Below are positions 24,544-38,570 of a DNA stretch of 64,000 bases, piece after piece. The DNA comes from Parasponia andersonii (lineage: Eukaryota > Streptophyta > Magnoliopsida > Rosales > Cannabaceae). Made by a program: the position numbers and the translations under genes. Under the pieces are notes generated by a model. It saw nothing but the letters and a program-made list of their open reading frames with translations, was not told the origin of the DNA and did no database searches. The first letter of the stretch is position 1, and every line of letters starts with the position of its first letter. The stretch lies in NCBI GenBank assembly GCA_002914805.1, contig JXTB01000224.1, positions 437,093-501,092 of the forward strand. The letters are read 5' to 3'.

Positions 24544-25703
24544 TACCTCCAAACTTGAATTGTTACTCATCCTCGAGGAACAAAACAAAGGAAAATGACA
24601 CATAAAAATCACAAAAGAACTCTGATTTGTTGACAGAGTAATCATTCCTCAATTTTTTGTTTTACTCATTCTTTAACCTATGATTTTAATCATATATCCC
24701 CAGATGTTAGTTTAATTCATTACAAACCCACTTCCACATGTGATTTTTCCTAGGGTGTGTGTGTGGAAACTATGGTTAGAATTCTTTAGATCACTTAAGT
24801 CATATCAAAATATGATTATTAGGCCTAATTTGCTAGTTTCATAAGCTAATTATGCAAATCCTTCTCTACTAGTACAAGTCAACAAAACACTTAAGACTTA
24901 TAAGACTTTCACAAATTTGCACCACTGAGCTTAATTTGGGGACTCTTCTTTTTTTTTTTTAAGACACTTGGATGTCACAATGCTTTTATGGGAATGCCAA
25001 CATTGGTGATGAAGGTACTCGGTTACTCAGCAAAGTCACCTTCAGAGTTGCTGTGGCATACTCATATTCCAAACTATTGTTTGACGCAAAGGTACACGTA
25101 GAACTTATGTTACCCCTAGTTACTAAGTAGTCTAGAACAGTGGAGTATTCATTATTTTTATAACTACTTTTTTTAAAAAAAAAAACAATATTTACTCCCC
25201 TAAACTTAAGCTCATCTTACTTTCAATGTATTATGCCTACACTAAGTCCTCCATGTTTGGTCTCTTAAATTTTGCCTCAAGATACATAATCAGTTCTAGA
25301 ATCTTAAGCCCTTATAATAATTCAAGATTTCCTAAGTTTTCCTAAAGTCCTCTAATCCATAGCTCTAGTGCAAAGAAAAATTAGAAATTTCACAAATAAA
25401 AGCAAGCTGAAACAAATATCCCTAATATTCAATTCACAACAATTTATCTCACAAGCCGAAAGTTTTAGAGTAACAAGAATTTTATAAGATCACATTGCTA
25501 CAACACACTAGAGCAATAGAGCACAAAGGAAATTAACAAATAACTACACAAAACAACTTGACCGACCTACTAAACATATAAAAGAAATAAAAGCAGATAA
25601 AAAGGCAAATAGATAAGCTCCCCTAAACTTAAAACAAGTAATGTACCCACTACAACATAAACTAAAAAACAAATAAAGAAATAAAAAGAAAAAATAAAGA
25701 GGT

Positions 25704-26700
25704 GAAAACTCCCTATTACAGCTACTCGGTAGCCCCATTGGAACCATCTTCATTAGACTCTTTCCCATCCTCATCGTCTAAGTGTTAGAGTATCTTTTCT
25801 GGAAATGTAGAGAAAATTGGAATGGGTTTGGTGAATTCTTCTGTAGGGACTTCTTTAGGGTATTGTCCCTTTCTTTTGCATAAGTCTAGTATTGATGTTG
25901 CTGCTTATGAGATTGCTATAGCATTAACGTCAGCTGGTACTACTAGATCTTCTATTGACTCACTCGCTGCTCTAGGGATCTTAGCTACTGAAGGATATCA
26001 CCGTTGGTGCTGCTACTAGATGCTACAACAGGTCTGCTTGATAACGGTTGATGGGTAGAATCGGTGGGTCGGGCTGTATGGACCATAGTTATGGCATCAA
26101 TTTTACCTGTATTGTGCAGTTTTTCTTCATTGACCAGGTGAGCAGCATGGGCATTATGACATATCTTGATAATCAAAGATGGGAAAAACAGAGCTCCTGA
26201 CTTTCTCAGAGGTGAAAACTCCCTGTTAAAGCTTCTCAGTAGCCCCATTGGAACCATCTTCATTAGACCCTTTCCCATCCTCATCATTCAAGTCTTAGAG
26301 TATCTCTTCTAGAAATGTAGGGAAAATTGGAATGGGTTTGGTGAATTCTTCTGTAGGGGCATTGTCCTTTTTCTTTGCATAAGCCTAGTATTGATGTTAC
26401 TGCTTATGAGATTGCTGTAGCATTAACATCAGCTGGTACTACTGGATCTCTTATTGACTCACTCACTACTCTAAGGATCTTAGCTACTGAAGGATATCAC
26501 CATTAGTGCTGCTACTAGATGCAACAGTAGGTCTGCTTGATTAGGGTCGATGGGTAGAATTGGTAGGTCCTTCTTAGGCTATACAAGCCACAGCTATGGC
26601 ATCAATTTCACCTATATTTTGCAGCTTTTATTCATTAACTAGGTAAGAAGCATGGGCATTACGGCACATCTTGATAATCAAAGATGGGAAAAATAGACTT
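25704..26700. repeat. ~510-bp internal tandem duplication in the 3' part of the inner element
   Basis: The block starting GAAAACTCCCTATTACAGCT (25704) recurs as GAAAACTCCCTGTTAAAGCT (26215). Long similar stretches follow, including GGAATGGGTTTGGTGAATTC at both sites. Non-coding. Confidence 0.8.
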
Positions 26701-29700
26701 TCTGACTTTATCACAATATATGCACAAATCTCCTTATGAATCATCTGACCCACATTTATAGATTTTCCAATCAACACAGAGTACAATAGCAACACATAAT
26801 CCTTGGAAACTATTTTGTCATGTGTGGAGGGCAGCAAGCACGATTTTAGAAAATGGTACCAGACTTTTGCAGGCGGGTTTAATGAGCTCTAAAGATAAGT
26901 GTAGGCACCATGAGAGGACACGTTCCACTCGGCACCTACTACAATAATAGTCTTTAGTACTGTGAACAGTTTGGGTTCTCTAACTTCATCTATAAATTTA
27001 GAATGCTCATCCATAGGATCCCTAAGCTAAATATAGCATTGATGGCTTTCTCGCTCCATCGAACTTGAACACCTCTAACATACACAGTGTCTTCCTCTGG
27101 GTCAATTAGATTAGCATAGAACTCACGGAATAGAGGCACAATCGGGTCCTCTGGGTGAGCGCAGAAGAGCTACTAGTTGTGTTAGATGATGACGTTTACA
27201 GTGAATGGCGGCTACCCTATTGTCCAGCACGAACCCTTTCTTGGCACATAGGGGCCGATTTTGGATGTTATCTTCAAACTGGATCTCGGCCTTATCCGAA
27301 TAAATTTTGGCCACTTTCGAAGCCTTGCGAGCAACTCTTTTGATCCATATTTCCTTCGTAAATAGCCAAGTTCTCTCCCCTAACCTTGAGCAAAAATGAG
27401 ACTCCCAGCGGAATGAAGTTGCAGCGCTATCAAGAAGAGTGGGGAAAGAAGGTTTGTCACTTTTTAGAGATTTTGTGGGGTTAGGATTTGATTTAAAAAT
27501 AATAATAGACCATATCCCTCAGTTTTCATTTTGAAGTGGGAATCGTAGGTTGATACTGACTTTGTGGATGTCCCTACTCTCTACGTGGTAAAATTATTGC
27601 CCCACAACTGCTAGCCACATTTTTTTTAAGTCTGGAATTGAACCTGTTGCTGCAGCAACTCTTCCATATTGTATTTGTTACTGTAGCAATTTGTCATTTC
27701 CTGGGAATTTGCCTCTCTAGATTAGAATACTAGAAATCCTTCATGAGCTCCCTGTTTCCCTCTTATCTCTACTTTTAGGCATGTTTCTCTACATAAGAAG
27801 TAACCACAATGTAAAAATCAAGTTTTCACATCTCTTTGCTTTTTTTTTTGAACAACTAACAGAAAAATAGAAAAAGTGTGAATTTCTAGAGAGTAAAAGA
27901 GGAAAAGAATTAAAAAGGAAGAAAGTAAGGAATATGCAGTGGGTTGCCTCCCACTAAGTACTTGTTTTAGAGTCGACAGCCCGACTTCTTGCTCATTCAT
28001 GGCTTTTGTAGGGAAATTGAAGTCTTTCTTCTGTCAAGCTCAGCTCCCCAATAATGCTTAAATCTTTGGCCATTGACCTTAAATTAGCGCTCGAAATTTT
28101 CTTCCAGCAAGTCGACAGCACCATATAGGTAGACTTTGGCCACTTTGAATGGACCTGACCACTTAGACTTTAATTTACCAGGAAATGGCTTCAAATGGGA
28201 GTTAAATAACAAGACTTGCTACCCAGGTTCAAAGCTTCTTTGTTGGATCTTTCTATTATGCCATTTTTTTGTTTTTATCTTTGTATAACTTAGCATTCTC
28301 GTAAGCAAACATCTGAAACTCTTCCATCTCATTTAGCTATAACAACTATGTTTCTCTAGCAGCTTGAAGGTCCATGTCCAGCTTTTTTATCACCCAATAT
28401 GTTTAGTGCTCTAGCTCCACCGGCAAGTGACATGTTTTCCCAAAGACCAGCCTATATGGTAATATCTCCAATCGTGTTTCAAAGGTCGTTCTGTAGGCCC
28501 AAAGAGCATCATCAAGTCTTGTTAACCAATCTTTCCAAGTGGGATTTATAACCTTCTCCAAATTTTTTTTGATTTATCTGTTGAAAATTTCAGCGTGGCC
28601 ACTTGTTTGTGGATGGTATGTTGTAGCAATCGTATACCTCATCCCATATTTGGCCAAAAGATTCTTAAACTGCTTGTTGCCAAAGTGTGCTCCCTCACCA
28701 CTTATGATGGCTCTTAGAATGCCATAGCATGTGAAAATATTCTTGTGCAAGAACTTTACCACTACCTTGGAATTATTTGTGGGAAATGACGAAGCTTCTA
28801 CCTATTTAGAAACATAGTCCACAGCTACCAAGATATAAAATTCCCAAAAGATGAAGTCTATGCCCCACATATTAAACAGCTCAACTTCTTGAATATTGTT
28901 TAAGGGCATTTCATGCCTCTGTGAGATATTCCCAACTCTTTAGCATCTATCACAATTCTTGACAAATCCACAAGTATCCATGAAGATGGTTGGCCAATAA
29001 TAACCCAATTGTAAGGCCTTAGTAGCCGTTCTAAAACCTCCAAAATGTCCTCTATATGGAGATGAATGGCAGTGGTGTAAGATGCGATGAATTTCTTCAT
29101 TAGAAACATACCTTTGCGAAATCTGATCTGCATATTACTTGTATAGGTAAGGCTCATCCCAATAGTATGCTTTCATATCATGAAAGAATTTCTTTCGTTG
29201 CTGGATGTTCATATCTGGTGGGAGTAATCTACTCACCAAATAATTAGCAAAGTCTTGCATACCAAGGAACAGTCACCTGTTATACAACTAGAAACTGTTC
29301 ATCTGAGGAATGTCTCTTAAATGGGTGCTTTGCTCTCCTTCTCATCTTCTGCTTCCAATCTGAACAGATGATCTGCAACTTGATTCTCAGAGCCCTTCTC
29401 ATCTTTTGTTTATCTCCAAATCAAACTTTTACAATAACAGAATCCATCTTATTAATCTCGGTTTGGCATCCTTTTTTGCAATGAGATACTTAATTATAGA
29501 ATGATCTGTATAAACAGTGACCTTTATTCCCATAAGATAGGGTCTGAATTTGTCAAAGGCAAAAACAACAACTAGGAGCTCCTTCTCGGTAATAGTGTAG
29601 TTCAGCTGAGCATCGGATAAGGTCCTACTGCTGTAGTAAATAGAGTGGAATAACTTCTCTTTTCTTTATCCCAACACAGCTCTAACTGTATGATCACTTG

Positions 29701-32700
29701 CATCAAACATCAGCTCAAATGGTAAAGACCAATCCAGAGCTACTATAATTGGGGTAGAAACAAGTCTTCTTTTTAGCTCTAAGAATACTTGCGTACACTC
29801 TTCATTGAACTCAGACGATCTGTTTTGCTCCAACAAAGTGCATAATGGCTTGGAAATTTTTCAAAAATCCTTTATGAATCTCTTGTAAAAGCTTACATGT
29901 TCCAAGAAACTTCTAATGCTCTTGACTATTGTTGGAGGTGGTAACTTTTCAATAACTTCAATTTTGCCTTATCCACTTCAATGCCATGTTTGGAAACTCT
30001 ATGTCTTAACACAATGCCTTCTTGCACCATAAAGTGACATTTTTCCTGATTTAAGACTAAGTTAGTTTCTTCACATCGCTCCAACACCTTTTCTAAATTC
30101 AGCAAGTAATCTGCATAGGATTCACCAAATACAGAAAAGTCATATATAAACTTCAAGAGTCTTTTCCACTATATAGGTGAAAATAGACATCATGTATCGC
30201 TGGAAAGTTGTTGGAGCATTGCAGAGACCAAATGGCATTCTCCTGAAGGAAAAGTTCCATAGAGGCTAGTGAAAGTTATCTTCTCCTGATCCTCTGGTAC
30301 TATAGCAATCTGGTTGTAGCTTGAGTACCCATTCAAGAAATAATAATACTCCTTACTAGCTAATCTGTCAAGCATTTGGTCAATGAATGATAGTAGGAAT
30401 GATCTTTTCTTGTAGCCTTGTAAAGCTTCCTGTAGTACATGCACACCTTTCAACCAGTTACTGTTCTTATGGGTATTAACTCATTATTATCATTAGCCAC
30501 AACTGTTATACCTCCTTTTTTTTTGGCACACACTGAACTGAGCTGACCCAAGAACTATCCAAAATAGGATAGATTATCCCTGCATTTAGCCACTTGATCA
30601 CCTCTTTCTTCACAACTTCCTTCATGATTGGGTTTAGTCTTTATTGCTGCTCCACAGAGTTGCTGAAGCAATCTTCTAGCAGAATCTTATGCATGCAGAT
30701 TGTAAGGCTAATTCCTTTGATATCATCAATTATCCACCTTATTACTTTCTTGAACTTTCTAAGTGCTGCAAGTAATTGATGTTATTGCCCCAAACTCAAG
30801 GCTGAAGAAATAATCACTAGTAACGTGTTATAATCATCAAAATATGCACGCTTCAAGTGAGATGGCAATGGTTTTAACTCCAAAACTGAAGGTTTTTCAA
30901 TAGATGGTTTAGAAGGCTTGAAACTCATCTCTAACAATTCAAGAGATTCAAATTATTTTCTGGTCTAGCGAGTGAATGTTTTGTCTCTACTTATGGAGCA
31001 TCTTCAAGTTCTTCATCATAATCGGCCTTTGTGGACACCAAGGATATGTTGTTATTATAGGCTTTTTGAAATTCATTAATCACAAGTGAATCTAACACAT
31101 TGAAGGCTGAACACTCCTCTATTTCATCTGGAAATCGCATGGCCTTGAACACATTAAAAGTAACCTGGTCATCATCAACTCGTATTGTGAGCTCTCCTTT
31201 TTGCATATCAATCAATGTCTTTCTAGTAGCAAGAAAGGTGGCAGTGGTCTATCTTTCGACATACTTTGGCACCTATTCTAAAGCTTCCACAAGTAGTATC
31301 TTGATATGCAGTTACTTCAAAACCTGCAAAAATTTGTTGAATTAGTTGTCTTACTACTATATGTGGAAATATTGAGGAAAATGTGGCAGTGGTCTATCTT
31401 TCTATTTTTCTAGGCAGTTTTGCTGTAGCGATGTTGTAGTAGATTTCTCTTTTTTCAGCAGTTTGCTTTGCTACTTTTTCCACTCTATCTTCCTTTTCCT
31501 CTTCACCTTAGATTGAAGAGGGCTCTCTTGGTTTTTTGGGCTTTACATCAGGCCTTTCCAGCTCTTTTCCACTCCTTAAAGTGATTACTTTGCAATGTTC
31601 TTTACCATCACGCCTCGGATTTTCTGTATCACTTGGAAAAGAACTAGAGGGCCTACTGGTTGGGCTAGTCTATTTGAAGTTGTATATGAATTAGTTCCTT
31701 GACTGCTCCATGAAAAATTAGGATGCTACCTCTATCTCTAGTTATAGATGTTCGAAAACGGATTGTTTTTATTGTTGAAGTTTCCCACATAACACACCAA
31801 AGTAGAGTTAGATAGACAGTTGTCAAATGAATGTCCTCCACCATAATAAATACAAGAAACTGCAATAGATTGCTCTACATTTATTCCAGTTGCCATATTC
31901 ATAGATTTCAGAATATTGGATAGCAATGAAACTTGAGCTGTCAAGGCTGTGACTGCATCTACATCCTGAATGCCAGCGACACGTTTTTGTGTAGCAACTC
32001 TTTCAATCAGCCATTGATAGTTGTTTGTTGGCTATCCTCTCCAAAATCTCTTAAGCTTCATTGTAAGATTTTATAGGAAGAGCACCATTAGCTGAAGTAT
32101 CCACCATTATTCGAGCATGAGCATTGAGACCATTATAAAATATCTCCATTTGGATCCAATAAAGGATTCCATGGTGTGGGCACTTTCTTAGCAACTCCTT
32201 AAATCACTCTCATACTTCATATAATGATTCCCTATCCAACTATTGAATGGAAGTAATATCATTTTTGAGTTTAGCATTCTTTTTCGGTCGGAAATATTTC
32301 ATCAAAATTTCTTCGCCAAGTTATTCTATATGGCCACCAAATCTGGGGGCATTGTGTTCAACCATACTCTTCTCTATCTTTCAAAGAGTATGGAAATAAT
32401 TTCAGCCTTAAAACTTCATCTATGACTCTTTGCAACTTGAATGAATCATACCTTCTATGAATAACTGAAGGTGAACTTGTAGATCCTTCATTGGTAGCCC
32501 ATTGAATTTCTCCATAGTTTGGAGCATTTGAAACATAATCGGCTTAAATTCAAACTGAAGTGCTTAAATTTTGGGTCTAACAATGCCAAGATTTAGCTCT
32601 TTGAGAATAGGAATAGCATACTTTTTGATTGCTCTATCTCTATCATCTGCCATTGCAACAATATTCTTAGCACTAGTAGATTTAGCTATTCCTTCTACAC

Positions 32701-32959
32701 CTACTAAACCTTATTGTTGTTCCATTCTCCTTACTCAAAATGTTCTTTCAATCTCAGGATCACCTACTAAACCTTGTTGTTGTTCCATTCTCCTTGCTCA
32801 AAATGTTCTTTCAATCTCACTGATTATTCATATAAAGAGTATAAATTCCTGCAAGCACAACCACTCAATCAAGTTAAGAAAAAGTAAAGACAAGATAAAC
32901 AAAATAGCTTCTATGAATAACTTTAGTTATCTCGAACCCCGGAAATGGTGCCAAAAAGT

Positions 32960-34414
32960 TGTTGCAGATTTTATAATTGCTACGTAAGTGCATGTGTCGA
33001 ATAAGTCATATTGTAGTGAGTTGAGTATCGTCTCCACAATAATTGACTACCAAAATTATTTGTAAAAACTAAATGTCAAACAAGCTAGTTTAAGGATTGA
33101 GAAATAAAATTTGCAATAAAATAATAGAAACTAACGGATGCAAATAGAAATGTAATTCTAAGCAAAAAATAACATAATTTGATCAAGTGGCTATAAATCA
33201 GTGGTGGGATTAACCCGGGATTAATGAATCCTTTTTGATTGCAAATCTGGGTACAAATATTGCAACAATGCTTATGGCAAAAATTTCTCTAGTAACCGAA
33301 AAATTCAATCTGTACATAATAATTTTTTGAATTTATTATGTATAAAGTTCTTCAAACCAAATTTAACATATTCTTATGCTGCACTAGTTTTCAAAATGCC
33401 ATTTATAGCATCAATTTTTATGGATTATGCATAGCAATAATATATTCCTATACCATTATTAATTCAAAGGTCTACTAAGGAGATGATTGAAACATGCATC
33501 ATTCGAGCTAGATCCAACTAAGATTAACCTTTCCAGAGTTAATCCTAATTTATTTATCCTAAATATTGGTAGCCAAGTAATAAAAGGAATTAACAATCAA
33601 ATTCTCTTGAATGAACAAGAAGAAATTACCATAAACATTAAAGCAATGTTTAATTAGTCATTATAACCTTAGATTCATCATAATCCCAGCTAAGAAAAAC
33701 TTAGCTCATATTTTGGGCCTTAAAAATTAGCAGCCTAAAGTATTCCATTGAATATAAAAAATCTAAGAAAAGAAAAAGAAATGAAATACAAAGGAGATTG
33801 GAAGAAGTAAAGAAAGCTCTAGTTGGATGATGGTGATTTTAGCTCCCTGCTGCTACTAGTACTCCCTCTTCTTCATCCTTTCTTCTCTGTACTATTCCTT
33901 TTTTTTTTCCTTTCCTTTTTCGTATTCCTCCTTTAGCTTAACTGCTACTCTCACAATACATCTTTTTCCTTTTATATTTGAGTAGGTGACGTACCTTAGC
34001 ACACGTGTCAACTAATTGAAGGAGTGAGGACCATTTTAGTTTCAGCTCCTCTTAGCTGGCATTTAATATTAGTTGTTATAAACAACTTATGCGTAAAGAT
34101 GCTAGCTGGAAATAGAATCTGCTGCTTAGTATTGCTCCAGTTGCAAAGTTAATTCCACCTTTGACTTAAGTTTAATTTTTCTTCTAAGATGCTGCCATTT
34201 AAATTCTACAAAACTCAAGTTCAGATTTCAATAATTCTACTAAAAATAGAAAGAAATAGTATAGATATTGACTAAATTAGATCTTAAACACCAGAAACAA
34301 CATAGACCAAGATAAAGTAAAGAAAGACACTTAAACTAGACAATTTATTCTTTTGAAATAACAATCCTAAGACTCAAAAATATACCAAATAACTCTATTT
34401 TCATAAAGTTATCA
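32960..34414 (-). repeat. 5' LTR of the inner Ty3 element (right copy)
   Basis: 1455 bp. In plus coordinates it starts TGTTGCAG and ends TTATCA, so on the minus strand it runs TGATAA to CTGCAACA. Confidence 0.85.
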
Positions 34415-34419
34415 ATTAC

Positions 34420-35062
34420 CCTTCATAAGGTCGAAGGACCTACTGACTAATACTTGTACCCATTCGCCCTCGAAAAGTATATTGTTCTGGGGAGGAAATA
34501 CTTAGAGTGGTTGTGGTTTCCCTTTCTCCCATTATTCATCAATTTTTTTCTTTAACAAGGATCCACCCAACGCAACTAAATGCCAATTGGATCATGATTC
34601 TGATAGGATTCTCTGCCTTGTTATTGCTATTGAACGTGCATATCGAAGTGGAGGTGGTCTTTTATGTATACAAGCTCACCCTTATCCCCAAGAAGAGTTC
34701 TCATCCTACTTTCTACCTCTAACTACTTTCGAATTGCCACATCTTTTAGGGTTTGCCAAAATTAGATAAACAATCGAATTCATATTCTAAGCTATATGCC
34801 ATCAAAGGGGCATAGTGCTCTCCCTGGGTGAATATGGAGCATTTCTAGATTCCTCTGTTATTCTCACACAATAAGTTGTGTATTGGTTTAGGGTTTGCAT
34901 ACGTCTCATTTACTTCAGCTTCTAAAAATTTGACCTTGTATAGTTTCTGCAGAGGAGAGCAAGTTCGACCCTAGGTTATTAGCAAGTCGGCTCCAAGAGC
35001 TAGAGAGAGTTGTCATCTTTGGATCATCTAGCATTAGTAGTTCTGAGTGCCTGGGTGATGAA
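34420..35062. other. internal region of the outer element between its two insertions
   Basis: It is assigned to the outer element by position. No domain recognised. Confidence 0.4.
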
Positions 35063-36890
35063 TGTTGGGATATTTGCCCTTAAAAGTAGATTTTTAGTTT
35101 TACCCTTTTGGTGTAAATAACTTTCTCTTATATGCAATTATGATATTTGCTAGATCAAACTGTCTCAGTTGAATAGTTTATTTATCTGAAAAATATTCAA
35201 TGACTTTATTTGTGCATAAAGAAACAAACATGATTATGGAGACCTTTTTTTTTTATATCTAAGTCTAAATTAATTAGTTCAAAATGTGTAAATGAAAATG
35301 GAATATTTTATTTAATAAAAGTTGTAGTGTTTGTCTATTTTAAACGGGAATGGTGCATCTCAAATTATCGAAGTATCTAACTTCTGATAGAATCACTAGT
35401 ACAACATAAATAAGTTATGTGTATTGAATTGGACTAGGTAACATAAAGAACTAGAGTGCAGTAACTTAATTATTAATATTATCACAAACTAGCTCTTAGT
35501 ATGCAGATCTTAATCCTTGATGTTTGACTGGATATACTTTTATGGGTTGTAGCCTTTTGATTTATTAAAAGAATAGCCTATGTGAAATTAGAGGCGAACT
35601 CTAGTATATTAGAAGTTATGACTTATGAATTGACAGGAACACTAAATAGTTGAGGACATTATACATTAATATTACTTTAGAATCTTTCAAGATTCATGGA
35701 ATAATTAAATCTAAGATCTTAGTATTTACTTTATGAGTTGATTGATAACATTGTCTAAATGACTATTAAGAATAAAATTATCGACAACATTATTCCTTAA
35801 TAGAAAGATGATAACTTAAAGGTAAAAATATGTTAGAGGGGTATTACGGTAATTTCATCTATCTAACTACGATATTGTATATGGATTCTATACATGGTAT
35901 AGAATATGCTAGATAAATCAGTTAATCAAGACTAATTAGTTAAATCTCTATAAAAGGTATGACATTGAATCTAAGAGTACAGTATTGGGCCTTTAATAAA
36001 GTGTTCCATTTACTAATAGTATTTATATAAATAATATAATATGAGTTATTATTCATTTCTTATACTATTGGAGTTTAGATTATTTGGATTTATTAGGTCC
36101 CTTGTCTAGCGCAACAAAACTCATTAATTGGTTAGTGGTATTTGTGAAATTAGTTTCATGAAACTGTATAAAATAATGATTCTACACAAAATTTGGTTTT
36201 TTTATAAATTTTTATAAATAAGCTATATGAGTTGGAAATATTTATAAAAAAAAATACACCTAAAACTTAAATTAGAGAACAAACCCAAACATAGTTGGAC
36301 TAGGATTAGCAGTTTATGTGAGAAAAAATAACTGCACAATTACACACTAGTGTAGCATGCAACAGAGAGAGAGAGAGAGAAGCAATGAATTTTGGCCAAG
36401 CATAGTGAATAAAGTCACTATACAATTCGGCCATACTCATCTCGGAGAGAAGAAAATAGTTTTTTAGAAATTTCACGTGTTCATCTCAAATAACTATAAC
36501 TATAAGATTAAGAAGGAGTTCTTTATTGTTCTCCAATGAAGGATTTAACTTGGTGCCCACTCGCCTCATCAACTAAGAACAGAAGAATAGACAAGAAGAT
36601 CTAGAGTTAGAGATTTGATCACCATCAACAAGTAGATCAAGAAAGAGTATGTTACAAGAGGTAAACCCTAATATGATCTCTAGGGTTTATGTATCTAGAT
36701 TTGATTTATGTTATACATGATCCTGTCATTTATATATGCATGTTCTATGGTTATAAAAATTGTTTTCATGCAAAAAATATTAAAACTTAAATCCGCTAAC
36801 TTTTCCATTGTATTCATGATGTGATCATGTGTTTTTTTTCATAGTTTGCATGTGTATAATTTTTCCTAAATGTTAGGTCAAATTCCAACA
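35063..36890 (+). mobile_element. 1.8-kb solo LTR, probably Copia type, TSD ATGAA
   Basis: The element starts TGTTGGGATA and ends AATTCCAACA, with a perfect 5-bp duplication ATGAA on both sides (35058-35062 and 36891-36895). A CTCTATAAAAGG TATA box near 35946 sets plus orientation. No internal region; a recombination remnant lodged in the outer Ty3 element. Confidence 0.88.
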
Positions 36891-36895
36891 ATGAA

Positions 36896-38570
36896 CATGA
36901 TGCTAAGGATGCTTTCCCATCTTTCCTTCCTGTTAAACATGTGGGTTGTTACCAAGCATCTCCAGAGTAGGCTCGATGCTTTGTGCTGAATCAGTTATGC
37001 CAGGATGAGCAAAACAATGTCACGATGGTGGGCCGCCAAGTTATGGCCTCAAATCAAATGGTGGGATCTAAGGGTTACTCTCCTGACCCTGATGCCTGGG
37101 TCTGCTTTCCCTTTTCCTAGCCAGCTTGAATGGTCATCATGACCTATGCATGGAGGCTTTGGCAATAGACAATCTCATGTCAATGTTCTTGCTAAATTGA
37201 CAATATCTGTTCTTGTTTTTCATATGACTTGGGATGCTGGATTTGAGAGGATCTTTAAAAATGTCTTCATCTTTATTTTGGAGGATATTGAGCTCGAACT
37301 TGGGCAGTGGATCTTTAAATCTTCTTCTTCATTTATAGGCTTCTAGATCGGCTCGACTGGTGGTCGCTTGTTTGAGAGTTAGCCCTTAGGTCTGAGCAGA
37401 CCTCTTTGTTCCCTGCATTTGTGTTACTGAGGTCTGCATCGGTGATGTTGCTGTTATTAAGGCGGAGGCTTTAGGCATTTTCTAATGGCTCTCCAGTACT
37501 CTAAATATCTATTCTGACTTTTCCAATACATCATACATGTCATATGATAAATTCAAGAGCAGATGATTTGGGAATATTAACTCTAGGTGCAAGCCTTTAA
37601 CAAAAGAACTCATGACTTGGATCAAGTCATCGCCGTATATTTGAGACATCATATCTAGGAAGTGGGACAGGTACTCCCTTGGAAATTCACACGTAGATTG
37701 TGCCAAGCAATCCAGGTCACGCATGGTTCTCTGTTGCCTTCTAGCATTTGCGTACTACATCAGGAGTAATTCACAAAAACCTTTGAATCTGTTTATAGAT
37801 TTTTCTAAAAACTGTTTGAACCATAATATAAAGCTGGTCCGACCAACGTGGTGGAAAGACTTTACAAAATATAACTTCATTTTTCATCTCCAAGGCCATC
37901 TTCTATTGGAATTGGTAGATGTGGTCGAGGGGATCTGTCTTTCCTTCGAATGACTTAAGAGTTAGGGCCGCAAAATCTTTTAGCTTAGGCTCTAGCTGAA
38001 TCCAATCAACAAAGACAGTTCGATTGATTCCTTACATGGCCTGCCCAGCTAAGTCTACAAGGGTCTAGTTGTGGTGGGCCCTAACCTCTTGCTGAGTTCT
38101 GCCATCACTTCTATCTTGGAGGGCCTATCGTGATTTAATTATTCCCCTCATATTTGTGATCTAGCTGGTATAAGAATCTCCCCTCTTGCTGGAATATATT
38201 GTTCTCTGAATTCCTATTGGACCTTTTTATCGACGTCTTCCCTTTGTTCATTCTTAGCCTTACTTGAGAATAATCTCATAAGACGGACATTCTCTCTATG
38301 GATTTCAAAAACCTCATTTTTTAGATTCAAAACAGCCACGTTAGCCATTTCTGCCTTTTTGTTTGCTTCCATTAAAACAACAAGTATTTGATCTAACTTT
38401 TGCTCTAAGGTGAGTTGTGTTTCTTGAAAGTTTTCTTAAATATCGGGTCACGCACTCCTTGTCGTCATCCTTGAAGGTGTCATGTAATACTGTATGACTT
38501 TTGGTTCAGGGAAAAATGTTAATGTGAAACTTGTAACTCTTTTTTTCATTGTTTCTATAGACAACGCCAA
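36896..38570 (-). other. gag-side internal region of the outer Ty3-type element
   Basis: Minus-strand gag-like residues are readable around 37.5-37.7 kb. The rest up to the LTR edge at 38571 is low in coding signal. Treated as part of the fossil. Confidence 0.5.

Larger units (their letters stand above)
23065..34414 (-). mobile_element. inner Ty3-type (Athila-like) LTR retrotransposon, near full length, fossil
   Basis: Two long direct repeats (23065-24543 and 32960-34414) bound an 11.35-kb element on the minus strand. The flanks ATTAT (23060-23064) and ATTAC (34415-34419) look like a 5-bp target duplication with one difference. A primer-site-like sequence (TGGCACC...CCGGGG) lies just inside the 5' LTR at about 32937-32953. 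In order on the minus strand are a gag zinc-knuckle-like segment (31.9-31.7 kb), a protease-like segment (31.2-31.0 kb; DMQKGELTIRVDDDQVTFNV), reverse transcriptase (30.5-29.9 kb; CEETNLVLNQEKCHFMVQEG), RNase H-like (~29.6 kb) and integrase (28.8-28.5 kb; TYHPQTSGHAEIFNR). A long non-coding 3' part, typical of Athila relatives, includes a ~510-bp internal duplication. It is clearly broken, with many breaks. The LTRs differ at about one site in eight to ten by eye, so it is not recent. Confidence 0.88.
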
